DNA of 46,005 bases from Actinomycetota bacterium (GTDB lineage Bacteria; Actinomycetota; Actinomycetes; S36-B12; UBA5976): the NCBI GenBank assembly GCA_017853815.1, contig JAFMIT010000001.1, positions 1-46,005 on the forward strand. Direction: 5' to 3'. The notes below the pieces were generated by a model. It searched no databases. It was not told the origin of the DNA and worked only from the letters and a program-made list of their open reading frames with translations. Each line of letters starts with the position of its first letter. Positions within the stretch are counted from its first letter, which is position 1. Of the stretch, positions 33,344 to 41,275 are shown one piece after another. The position numbers were made by a program, and so were the translations under genes.

Positions 33344-34458
33344 AGATTGGCCGCCGCAATCTCACCGATGACCATGGGGCGATCGGCCTCATTTTCGCCA
33401 TTGTTGTTGGTAGTGGTGTGCTGTTTGGCTTGCTCGCGATATCCGTTGATGTGGGCAACATCTACACGGAACGCCGTGTGGTTCAGAACGCTGCTGATGT
33501 CGCTGCTGTGTCTGGAGCGATGCAGTGCGCCAAGAATGAATGCACTCAGGTAACCGTCCAAAACCTCATGACTGGATATACGAACCCCAGCTCTCCCGAT
33601 CTCAAGACATCTGTATCGGCGCTGTGCATCAAACAGCCTGCTTCAGCCGGGTGTCCCGCAGTTGGCAGCAAGGCATTGGACTGCCGAGCCGTACCTTCAA
33701 CTCTGTCCAAGTACGTACGTGTCTACACCCGCAGTCTCGATCCCTCGGGAAGTTCGCTCCTGATTCCGTGGATCTCAAACGCCATCGCGACGAGTATCAA
33801 CTCTGGCACCACCGTGACTGCCTGTTCGCAAGCTGCGTGGGGGACTGTGAAAACCGTTCCCGTCTATTACCCGTTTGCGTTACCTGCCTGCGGCTACAGC
33901 GAAGACGCCGATCAGAACTTCAAGGAGTTGCCCTCAACGAACTCCGGTGAAACACGTTGGGCCGGCTGCGCTGTCACCGATCACGACAATCAACTTAAGC
34001 AGTTTCCAAGCTCTCCAACTGGTTTTGTGCAGGTGACGCTTCCGGGAGTCAGTGGCTGCGAAGTGTCGACCGCCGTGTCAATTGGGCAAGTGCTTCAGAT
34101 CAACACCGCGAATGATCAGCATCTGTGCGGCTCCGCCCAAACAGCCATTCCATCGCTGTTGCGAATGCTCGAACAACCTCGCTACATCCCCGTCGTCGAC
34201 GCCGGTACCTCGAACACCGTCACCGTGCGCTTCTTCGTGCAGTTTCGCTTGAAGGCCTTCTATTACGCGAAAACGGGCTATCCAAACGTCGCGCCTTACA
34301 ACACCTCAACATTTTGGAATAACCAAATCCCCTCATGCAACAACAAAGCTGGCAAAGACTGCCTCTACGGGCTCTTCGAACCAGCTGTTTACCCAGGCGG
34401 CGAAATCGATCCCAACGCTCCCGCCCTGGGCATTCAGGCCGTAAGGCCACTCCCGTGA
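33331..34458 (+). CDS. TadG-like pilus assembly protein
   Basis: About 375 residues. The N terminus DDHGAIGLIFAIVVGSGVLF is a single membrane anchor of the Tad type, followed by the typical DVGNIYTERRVVQNAADVAAVSGA, the TadG-like signature. The rest is an extracytoplasmic domain with many cysteines (for example KNECTQ, CIKQPASAGCP, CNNKAGKDC). The start is uncertain: GTG at 33331 overlaps tadE by 13 bases and gives a short leader before the anchor; a GTG at 33271 would run through tadE. TadG is thought to act as a minor pilin or anchor. No vWA domain is obvious in this protein, in contrast to the tadB gene product downstream. Confidence 0.82.
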   Translation: MFHLKIGRRNLTDDHGAIGLIFAIVVGSGVLFGLLAISVDVGNIYTERRVVQNAADVAAVSGAMQCAKNECTQVTVQNLMTGYTNPSSPDLKTSVSALCIKQPASAGCPAVGSKALDCRAVPSTLSKYVRVYTRSLDPSGSSLLIPWISNAIATSINSGTTVTACSQAAWGTVKTVPVYYPFALPACGYSEDADQNFKELPSTNSGETRWAGCAVTDHDNQLKQFPSSPTGFVQVTLPGVSGCEVSTAVSIGQVLQINTANDQHLCGSAQTAIPSLLRMLEQPRYIPVVDAGTSNTVTVRFFVQFRLKAFYYAKTGYPNVAPYNTSTFWNNQIPSCNNKAGKDCLYGLFEPAVYPGGEIDPNAPALGIQAVRPLP

Positions 34459-34471
34459 AAGTGAGCCGACC

Positions 34472-35215
34472 ATGAAATCCCGTACCGCGCTCAACGCTGT
34501 TGCAGTCATTTTGGCTGTGGTCGCTGGCATCTCGGTGTACCTCTATGCGAGTTCTGCGGATCGCAGAGCAGCCGATGCACAATCTCCACGTCACGTCGTG
34601 GTGAGCCGACAAATCCTGCCCGCAGGCACGTCGCTGGCTATGGCAAAAGACCAGGGCTGGATCTCTGAGACAACCGTGCCCGCAGCGTCACTACCCGACG
34701 GCGCCGTGACCAAGATTGATGCCTCGAATCAAGCATTGCTCTTGTTGCAGGAAGTTCCTGCTGGACAGATTCTGTTTAGTGCAAACTTGGCAGCCTCCAT
34801 GCCTCAGATCGGCCCGCTCACCATTCCCAATGGTCTGATGGCAGTGACGGTTGAGATGAGTGATCCCGCACGGTTGGCACCGTTCTTGCGTGCCGGCGCA
34901 GAGGTAGCGATCTTCGACACTGTTCAGCTAGCGGCCAACAACACCAGTGCGTCTGTCGCAAGCACCCGCATCATTATTGACCGCGCACTTGTGCTCGGAC
35001 TCGGTCAGACGACCCAGACGAACAACGCGGACGTTGCAGAAGGTGAAGCCAGTGTTTCTGTTGCGCTGGTGACGTTGGCAGTTACCCAACGTCAGGCTGA
35101 GCTGCTCGTGCATGCGGTACAGACGGGCGCTATCTACTTCGCGCTGCTGCGCGACGGCACGACCGTGACAGCTCCTCGCACGATTACCGACCTGTATCTC
35201 TATGGCCAGAAGTGA
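34472..35215 (+). CDS. cpaB: Flp pilus assembly protein CpaB/RcpC
   Basis: A 247-residue protein anchored by an N-terminal helix (ALNAVAVILAVVAGISVYLY) with an SAF domain at about residues 40-105 (VVVSRQILPAGTSLAMAKDQ). An RcpC-type C-terminal domain contains NGLMAVTVEMSD and VTLAVTQRQAELLVHAV. CpaB is part of the Tad machinery; in diderms it contacts the secretin, but here no secretin gene exists, so it may act in the cell wall. The start ATG at 34472 lies 13 bases after the tadG stop with AAAGTGAG upstream. Confidence 0.9.
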   Translation: MKSRTALNAVAVILAVVAGISVYLYASSADRRAADAQSPRHVVVSRQILPAGTSLAMAKDQGWISETTVPAASLPDGAVTKIDASNQALLLLQEVPAGQILFSANLAASMPQIGPLTIPNGLMAVTVEMSDPARLAPFLRAGAEVAIFDTVQLAANNTSASVASTRIIIDRALVLGLGQTTQTNNADVAEGEASVSVALVTLAVTQRQAELLVHAVQTGAIYFALLRDGTTVTAPRTITDLYLYGQK

Positions 35216-35224
35216 GATGACACC

Positions 35225-36397
35225 ATGGCTGTAATTCTCGGCGAGGTGCTCGCCAACAGAGACAAGTATGTGGTCGCGGTCGGCGGCGATTTAAGAATGG
35301 TTGGCTCCGCACGCGAGCTGCACACCGATCTAGACCAGCATCCCCAGGAAGATCTCGTCATCATCGGGCCAGACGTGGACATCTCGGCGGCGGCGGACAC
35401 AGCAATTCGTTACCGCGCGTCTAGACCATCGCTTGGCATGGTGCTCGTGCGCCGCCGACTTGAAGTATCAACGCTCAATCAGGCTCTTCGATCAGGTATT
35501 CGTGAAGTCGTTGGCATTGATGACACCACTGAACTTCTCGGTGCCTGCAACCGCTCTATTGCGTTGAGTCGCGAGCTGCGAAGCCATAGTGATGTCAGCA
35601 CACCTGCGTCGAAAGGTCACATCGTCATCGTGTTCTCAGCTAAAGGCGGCTGCGGAAAGACGACGATCTCAAGCAATTTAGCAGCCGCCATTCGAGAGCG
35701 AACTGGTCAGACTGTTGCGCTGGTTGATTTCGATTTGCAGTTCGGTGATATTGGCGTTGCTCTACAACTCGAACCAACTCGATCCATTGCTGACGCTATC
35801 GGAATGCACGCAAACCTCGATGCCCAAGGTGTGCAGTCCATGCTTATCGAGTATCGACCCGGACTGGATGTTTTGCTGGCCCCGCTGCATCCATCTGACG
35901 TGGAACACATCAGCGCAGATATGGCCCAACAGGTGCTGACTCATCTGCAGTACAGCCACGACTGGGTTGTGGTGGATTCACCACCTGCGTTCACTGAAGT
36001 TGTTTTGAGAACCTTCGATATGGCAGACGAGTTCGTGCTCCTCACCACACTCGACATGCCTGCGATCAAAAATCTCAAGGTCACGATGGACACTCTCGAT
36101 GCGCTCGCAATGCCGCGCGACAAGTGGCATGTTCTCGTCAATCGAAGCGACGCTCGCATGGGACTCAGTGTCGAAGATGTCGAAAAGGCGATCGGACTCA
36201 GTGTCAACAACAAGATAGCCTCCTCAAACGATGTGCCAATGAGTATCAACTCAGGCGAAATCTTGTTCTTGTCCAAGCCAAAACATGTGGTGAGTCGTGA
36301 GATTGCTCAGCTCGCTACCGACGTCACGGAGAAATATTCCAAGGCCGCTGGGAACGAAAAGCCCGGCCTTCTCGCGAGAGTGCGAGGTGCGCGATGA
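35225..36397 (+). CDS. cpaE: CpaE/TadZ-type ATPase of the Flp pilus
   Basis: A 390-residue cytoplasmic protein with an atypical receiver-like N-terminal domain (about 1-125). A MinD-type ATPase follows: the Walker A KGGCGKTTISSNLAAAI starts near residue 140, followed by VALVDFDLQFGDIGVALQLE, the CpaE signature, and VVVDSPPAFTEVVL. TadZ/CpaE localises the pilus machine, usually to a pole. The start ATG at 35225 follows CpaB by nine bases; the stop overlaps the cpaF start by four bases (ATGA). The receiver part lacks an obvious phosphoacceptor arrangement, as usual in the family. Confidence 0.92.
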   Translation: MAVILGEVLANRDKYVVAVGGDLRMVGSARELHTDLDQHPQEDLVIIGPDVDISAAADTAIRYRASRPSLGMVLVRRRLEVSTLNQALRSGIREVVGIDDTTELLGACNRSIALSRELRSHSDVSTPASKGHIVIVFSAKGGCGKTTISSNLAAAIRERTGQTVALVDFDLQFGDIGVALQLEPTRSIADAIGMHANLDAQGVQSMLIEYRPGLDVLLAPLHPSDVEHISADMAQQVLTHLQYSHDWVVVDSPPAFTEVVLRTFDMADEFVLLTTLDMPAIKNLKVTMDTLDALAMPRDKWHVLVNRSDARMGLSVEDVEKAIGLSVNNKIASSNDVPMSINSGEILFLSKPKHVVSREIAQLATDVTEKYSKAAGNEKPGLLARVRGAR

Positions 36398-37749
36398 GCC
36401 TCTCTGGACGTCTTGATCGAGCTGACGCACACAACGCCAAGGACTACCTCAATGCTCCGAGCCTGCGGGACACGGCCGTCATTCCGATCATCACTGATAA
36501 CGGTGAACTGAAGGACAAAGTTCAAACCCAACTCATGCAGGTGATTGGTCAGCAGGCGTACTCGGGCCAAATCGAGCCGGCCGTGCTCGAACGGATGGCC
36601 TATGAGGCGATTGCCGAGGTTCTGCGAACCGCAGATCGGCCATTCACCGGGGTCGATCGCGCACGGCTCGTTCAAGAAATTATTGATGACATTCTTGGCC
36701 ATGGACCTATCGAGCCGCTGCTCCGCGATCCAGATGTCACAGAAATTATGGTCAATCGCTGGGACACCATCTTTGTCGAACGTCGCGGCAAGCTGTTCCC
36801 GAGTGACGCAACATTCGACAACGAAGAGCATCTCCGGCGCACTATCGAGCGAATTGTCGCCCGCGTTGGCCGGCGAATTGATGAATCGAGCCCAATGGTT
36901 GATGCGCGCTTGCCAGACGGTTCGCGCGTCAACGCCGTGGTTCCCCCGATTGCTCTCGACGGGTCCTCGCTGACGATTCGCAAGTTCGCCCGAGATCCGT
37001 TTACCTCGGCTGATCTTGTGCACATGGGAACCTTGACGCTGCCGGCGGTTGAGCTCCTCGACGCGTGCATTCGTGGACGCCTCAATGTTCTCATCAGTGG
37101 TGGCACGGGTTCTGGCAAGACGACGACGTTGAACGTGCTGTCGGGCTTCATCCCTCGTGACGAACGAATTATCACCATCGAAGATGCTGCAGAACTTCAG
37201 CTCGACCAGCCACACGTTCTGCGCATGGAATCACGTCCCTCCAATATCGAGGGCAAAGGTCTCATCACGATTCGCGATCTCGTTCGAAACGCTTTGCGTA
37301 TGCGGCCAGACCGCATCATTGTCGGTGAAGTTCGCGACGCTGCCGCCCTCGACATGCTCCAGGCAATGAACACCGGCCATGATGGTTCGATCACGACCGT
37401 TCACGCGAACTCGACCCGCGATGCGTTGTCACGCATTGAAACGATGGTGCTGATGGCCGGTGTGGATTTGCCGGTACGCGTCATTCGCGAACAAATCGTG
37501 CAGGCCATTGATGTGGTCATCCAGCAGTCGCGCCTGCGAGATGGCAGTCGCCATGTCACGGCCATCAGCGAAGTTTTGGGAATGGAGGGGGACACAATCC
37601 AGACTCAAGACATCTTCAAGTTTGAGTATGCCCAAGGCGTGACAGAAGGGCCTCTGGGTCACTTGGCTTCGACGGGAATGGTTCCTCGATTTGAACCACG
37701 GCTGCGCGATCGCGGCATCGAACTCTCAAGGTTGATGTTTGTGCGATGA
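36394..37749 (+). CDS. cpaF: CpaF/TadA pilus secretion ATPase
   Basis: The type II/IV secretion family ATPase that powers Flp pilus assembly, 451 residues. After a helical N-terminal part, the CpaF-like domain has DPDVTEIMVNRWDTIFVER and the core has Walker A ISGGTGSGKTTTLNVL near residue 233. The Asp box is TIEDAAELQL. RMRPDRIIVGEVRDAAAL and GHDGSITTVHANS contain the His box. The start overlaps the cpaE stop and the stop overlaps the next start by four bases, a tight operon. Confidence 0.96.
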   Translation: MSLSGRLDRADAHNAKDYLNAPSLRDTAVIPIITDNGELKDKVQTQLMQVIGQQAYSGQIEPAVLERMAYEAIAEVLRTADRPFTGVDRARLVQEIIDDILGHGPIEPLLRDPDVTEIMVNRWDTIFVERRGKLFPSDATFDNEEHLRRTIERIVARVGRRIDESSPMVDARLPDGSRVNAVVPPIALDGSSLTIRKFARDPFTSADLVHMGTLTLPAVELLDACIRGRLNVLISGGTGSGKTTTLNVLSGFIPRDERIITIEDAAELQLDQPHVLRMESRPSNIEGKGLITIRDLVRNALRMRPDRIIVGEVRDAAALDMLQAMNTGHDGSITTVHANSTRDALSRIETMVLMAGVDLPVRVIREQIVQAIDVVIQQSRLRDGSRHVTAISEVLGMEGDTIQTQDIFKFEYAQGVTEGPLGHLASTGMVPRFEPRLRDRGIELSRLMFVR

Positions 37750-39368
37750 AAAGGTTACTTATTTCTCTGCTCGTCGGGCTTGCGCTGCTCGGCCAGCCGA
37801 GCGTGGCCAGCGCCAGTGACTACCCCGATGTTTTCTTAGTCTTTGATACGAGTCAGTCGATGCGAGGGGAGCGGTTGACTGCTGCCAAAGTTGCGACTAC
37901 CGCCTTCATCGAAGGCTTGCCTGCAGAAGTCGAAGTTGGACTCATCAGCTTTGCGACTAATGTCGAGGTGCAAGTGCCGCTGACGGCAGACCACGAACGC
38001 GTCCTGCAATCAATTTCGCGTCTCCGCGCGAACGGGGACACGTCACTGTATGACGGCATCAGTCAGGCGCTGCAGGCATTAAAGCGCAGCAATTCCGCTC
38101 GGCTAGTGGTGCTCAGCGATGGTCAGGACAACGACAGCGGACTGACGTTGTCACAGCTTTTGAGCCGCCTAGAAGCAAACGACACAGTTGTCGATGTCGT
38201 AGCTCTACAACCGGACGCTGCCCAACTTTCGATTTTGCGACGCATCACGGATACGCACGCAGGCGCCGTGGTGACTGCCGCCTCTGCAGGCAAACTCCTC
38301 GAAGCCTTCTCCCAGGTCGTCGTCACGCCGACTGCAACACCCACACAATCTCCCAAGCCGACCCACGGTTCTACTGTGAGCCCCACATCATCAACCTCGG
38401 TTGGTGATCTCAATCAGTCGTTCGCGGGTCGGCTTGGGGTCCTTTTTGGACTAGCCCTTGCCTTGGCACTCATCGTCAGCATCAGTGCCGTCTGGCGTTT
38501 CTTCAGACTACGAAAACTTCGCAAGCGACTCGATCAATACACGGACTTCACCATCGTGCCAGCGGAACTGGCGTCTGAAATCAAGCCAACATCGCTGCTC
38601 GACAATTTTGACTTGCGCCAGAGAATGCCAAAGACAGTTGCTCGGTTAGAGAACTCTGCGCTAGGAATTCCCATCAATATCTGGGTCATGATGATGGCTC
38701 TGGCATGGTTTTCAGTGCTTGCAGTTTTTCGCAACTCGACTGGTTCAACATTTATTGCGTTCATCGTCTCCACTTTGCTCGTAACGCAAGGCGGCAGACT
38801 TTTCCTCCAGTGGCGATTCAATCGTCGACTGCGAGAGTTTGAAGACAACTTGCCAGCGACGCTTGCGGTTTTAGCGAGCAGCTTGCGCGCCGGCCTGTCT
38901 TTTGCTCAAGCACTCGACACCGCAATTGCTGATGGAAAAGGCGAAATCTCTCTCCAATTTCGCCTGGCTCTTCAAGAAGTACAGGTGGGATCGGCTCTTG
39001 AAGATGCCCTCATGCGCACTGCAGAGCGCATGAAAAGCGAGGATTTGAAATGGGCAGTAACGGGACTGACCATTCAGCGCGAAGTGGGCGGAAGCCTGTC
39101 GCGAATCCTCGACACGTCAGCCAAGACCATTCGCGACCGAGCGGAGCTACGCCGTGAAGTACGCACGCTCTCTGCCGAGGGCAGACTGTCCGCGATGGTC
39201 TTGGCTGGCCTGCCTGTGCTCATCTTTCTTTTTCTCATGGTGACGCGACCTCAGTACGTGTCAGTGTTTTGGACTGAACCCATTGGCAACGTCATGCTCG
39301 CCGTGATGTTGTTGCTTTTCGGTGCTGGCTGGATGTGGGTCACGAAACTGGTGAAGGTGCGGGTGTAG
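37746..39368 (+). CDS. TadB-like pilus platform protein fused to an exported vWA domain
   Basis: A 540-residue fusion. A signal peptide (1-23, ending SVASA) leads into a von Willebrand factor A domain (about 27-200). Its complete MIDAS metal site is D34-T-S36-Q-S38, then GDTSLYDG and VLSDGQDND. A Thr/Ser/Pro linker (TPTATPTQSPKPTHGS) follows, then a transmembrane helix near 230-250. A T2SSF domain follows (about 370-500, FEDNLPATLAVLASSLRAGLS, as in TadB) with further helices at 310-350 and 480-535. The vWA part would lie outside the cell, with the TadB part as the inner-membrane platform with TadC. Overlaps with cpaF (four bases) and near-contact with tadC place it in the operon. Confidence 0.92.
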   Translation: MKRLLISLLVGLALLGQPSVASASDYPDVFLVFDTSQSMRGERLTAAKVATTAFIEGLPAEVEVGLISFATNVEVQVPLTADHERVLQSISRLRANGDTSLYDGISQALQALKRSNSARLVVLSDGQDNDSGLTLSQLLSRLEANDTVVDVVALQPDAAQLSILRRITDTHAGAVVTAASAGKLLEAFSQVVVTPTATPTQSPKPTHGSTVSPTSSTSVGDLNQSFAGRLGVLFGLALALALIVSISAVWRFFRLRKLRKRLDQYTDFTIVPAELASEIKPTSLLDNFDLRQRMPKTVARLENSALGIPINIWVMMMALAWFSVLAVFRNSTGSTFIAFIVSTLLVTQGGRLFLQWRFNRRLREFEDNLPATLAVLASSLRAGLSFAQALDTAIADGKGEISLQFRLALQEVQVGSALEDALMRTAERMKSEDLKWAVTGLTIQREVGGSLSRILDTSAKTIRDRAELRREVRTLSAEGRLSAMVLAGLPVLIFLFLMVTRPQYVSVFWTEPIGNVMLAVMLLLFGAGWMWVTKLVKVRV

Positions 39369-39370
39369 TG

Positions 39371-40279
39371 ATGAGTTCTGTCGGTCCAGCAATCTTGGGT
39401 TTGGTTAGCGGCGCTATTGGCTTCCTGTTCTTCGCTGCGGTTGCATGGCAGGCAAAGTCACATCAGAAGAGTGTGTTGCTTCATCAGTTGGAGCTCTATT
39501 CTCGAGAACGCACTCCGTCACTTCCTATTGCTTCGCAACCATCTCCGTGGGACAACTTTCTCGAGACAGCTGCTGAGATGTTGATCGGCGATTCGCAGCG
39601 GGAGAAGATGCATGAGCGGCTTGCAAAGTCCGGTAAACACAATCTTTCTGACATTCAAAATCTTGCACGCCAAAAGGTTCTATTTGCCTTGGCTGGGCTT
39701 GTTCTCGGGCTATTGATGGTGCTCAGTGGTAGCCCAATGGCTCTACTCGCGCTCGTCGGATTTGTGGCGTCAGGCTTTTACCTACCCGATGTCTTGGTCT
39801 ACAACCAGGCCCTTAAGCGATCAGAAGAAATTGAATTTGCGCTCGCAGACAGCGTTGATCTTCTCACGATGTGCGTCGAGTCAGGTCTTGGTCTCGAGGC
39901 AGCTTTCGCTCGAGTCGCTGAAACTCAAGAGGGTCCAATGGCCGAGGAGTTTGCCGCGTTGCTCGCCGAGCTGCGCATGGGCAAGTCCCGCAACGACGCG
40001 TTCGACGACATGGCCGCCCGATGCACACAACCAGATTTGCTGCGCTTCATTAGCGCCATGAAGCAGGTCGACAAGTTGGGCATTCCGGTCTCGGCAGTCT
40101 TGCAGGAACAGTCGCGTGAAATGCGGGCCACTCGGAGAGAACGGGCGCGTGAACAAGCGCAAAAGGTTCCCGTCAAGATTTTGATGCCCGTGATGCTGTG
40201 CTTCTTGCCGGGCATTTTCCTCATCATTCTTGGACCTGCTGTCCTTTCCATTCTCGGCAGCGCGATGTTTGGATCGTGA
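39371..40279 (+). CDS. TadC-like pilus platform protein
   Basis: A 302-residue type II secretion F-domain protein. An N-terminal membrane helix (3-23) and a helix pair near 100-145 precede the F domain: EIEFALADSVDLLTMCVESG. The stretch GLEAAFARVAETQEGPMAEE and C-terminal helix VKILMPVMLCFLPGIFLIIL follow. It pairs with the TadB-like protein to form the inner-membrane platform. The start is ATG at 39371; a GTG at 39368 overlapping the previous stop is an alternative. The stop overlaps the peptidase start. Confidence 0.93.
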   Translation: MSSVGPAILGLVSGAIGFLFFAAVAWQAKSHQKSVLLHQLELYSRERTPSLPIASQPSPWDNFLETAAEMLIGDSQREKMHERLAKSGKHNLSDIQNLARQKVLFALAGLVLGLLMVLSGSPMALLALVGFVASGFYLPDVLVYNQALKRSEEIEFALADSVDLLTMCVESGLGLEAAFARVAETQEGPMAEEFAALLAELRMGKSRNDAFDDMAARCTQPDLLRFISAMKQVDKLGIPVSAVLQEQSREMRATRRERAREQAQKVPVKILMPVMLCFLPGIFLIILGPAVLSILGSAMFGS

Positions 40280-40764
40280 TTGTCATGTGGATGTGGGCAG
40301 TAGCTCTGGCAGGTTTGTTTGTGGTCACGGTGCCGCTCGTGCGCACCGACCTCGCGGTGATGCGTCTACCTAATCCGCTGACTTTCGGTCTTTTCGCTTG
40401 GGGACTTTTGTGCGCCGCGACGGCAGCGTTCGTTGCTTCGAGTTTCACACTCTTTGTCACTCCACTTTTGACCGGTGTTGCACTCGCAGCGGCGCTGCTG
40501 ATCTCGGGATATATCGCTCATGGGGGAGTGGGGCTCGGTGACGTGAAGTTGGTGGCGGGGACGAGCGTCGTCCTCGCTATTTACTCCTGGCAGTTGGCTC
40601 TGCTCGCGGTCGCTTTGGCTTTTATCCTCATGGCCGTTCGCGCGGTCTATGCCATCACGCGCGGTCACGCGACTTTCTCATCCCGCTTGCCGTTTGGGCC
40701 CGCCATTTTGGCCGGTGCCTGGCTCGCCGTACTGATCGCCATTGCTTCGGACCTGCGGCTCTAG
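40276..40764 (+). CDS. Prepilin peptidase, A24 family (TadV/CpaA type)
   Basis: A 162-residue polytopic membrane aspartyl protease that should cleave the leader of the Flp pilin and of TadE. The two catalytic aspartates are visible: one in VRTDLAVMRLPNPLTFG (form D-x5-PN) and one in HGGVGLGDVKLVAG, the GxGD motif. The start is GTG at 40276, overlapping the tadC stop as GTGA; ATG at 40285 or 40291 is possible. It lacks the methylase domain of PilD, as expected for TadV. It closes the pilus operon. Confidence 0.9.
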   Translation: MIVMWMWAVALAGLFVVTVPLVRTDLAVMRLPNPLTFGLFAWGLLCAATAAFVASSFTLFVTPLLTGVALAAALLISGYIAHGGVGLGDVKLVAGTSVVLAIYSWQLALLAVALAFILMAVRAVYAITRGHATFSSRLPFGPAILAGAWLAVLIAIASDLRL

Positions 40765-40786
40765 GCGCCTATGAATCCACGCTCTA

Positions 40787-40808
40787 TAGTGTCATTAATA
40801 AGGCACTA
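40787..40808 (+). promoter_or_regulatory. Inverted repeat upstream of the DUF1003 gene
   Basis: TAGTGTC (40787-40793) and GGCACTA (40802-40808) form an imperfect inverted repeat with an AT-rich eight-base centre (ATTAATAA), 12 bases before the start codon and next to the ribosome site GAGGAG. The arrangement looks like a repressor operator over a start site, but no regulator is known. Confidence 0.3.
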
Positions 40809-40820
40809 GAGGAGAAACAC

Positions 40821-41219
40821 ATGTCAGCGTGGTCCAAGCATCCCGGTATCAGAACTGGTGCAAGTCTCAGCCGAGGAGAACGCGCCGCAGACACCATGCG
40901 AAACGGCATGGGTTCGTGGCCGTTCGTTTTCTCGGCATTGGGTTTTCTGGCGCTATGGATGGCGTACAACCGCGGGACAGGATTTGATCCATTTCCCTTT
41001 ATCCTCCTAAATCTTGTTCTTTCCTGCGTTGCAGCGCTTCAAGGCGCCATTCTTCTCATCGCAGCCAAGCGCGAAGATCAAATCTCGTCAGAGCTGGCGC
41101 AGCACACGTACCAGATTGACCAGGAGAACCTCGAACTCACGCGAGCAGTGCACGAATTGAGCGTAAAAATCGAAAAGCTCACGGCGGAAATGCACTCTCA
41201 AATCACCAGCACCAAGTAG
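40821..41219 (+). CDS. DUF1003 family membrane protein
   Basis: A 132-residue protein with the DUF1003 pattern: a charged N terminus (ERAADTMRNGMGSW), two transmembrane helices (about 33-50 FVFSALGFLALWMAYN and 58-82 PFPFILLNLVLSCVAALQG), then a cytoplasmic coiled-coil tail rich in Glu, Gln and Lys. Family members are widespread and of unknown function. The start ATG at 40821 has GAGGAG eight bases upstream. It lies 57 bases after the pilus operon, with its own likely control region. Confidence 0.85.
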   Translation: MSAWSKHPGIRTGASLSRGERAADTMRNGMGSWPFVFSALGFLALWMAYNRGTGFDPFPFILLNLVLSCVAALQGAILLIAAKREDQISSELAQHTYQIDQENLELTRAVHELSVKIEKLTAEMHSQITSTK

Positions 41220-41263
41220 CCCCACTCGCTGCGCGCCTGTCTAGAACTGCGTTCCAGTTCGGC

Positions 41264-41275
41264 TAGCCTCCGCCC
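41264..41275 (+). promoter_or_regulatory. Putative leaderless promoter of the channel gene
   Basis: TAGCCT at 41264-41269 is followed by six bases and the GTG start at 41276. No ribosome-binding site is visible. No good -35 box is seen. Confidence 0.45.
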
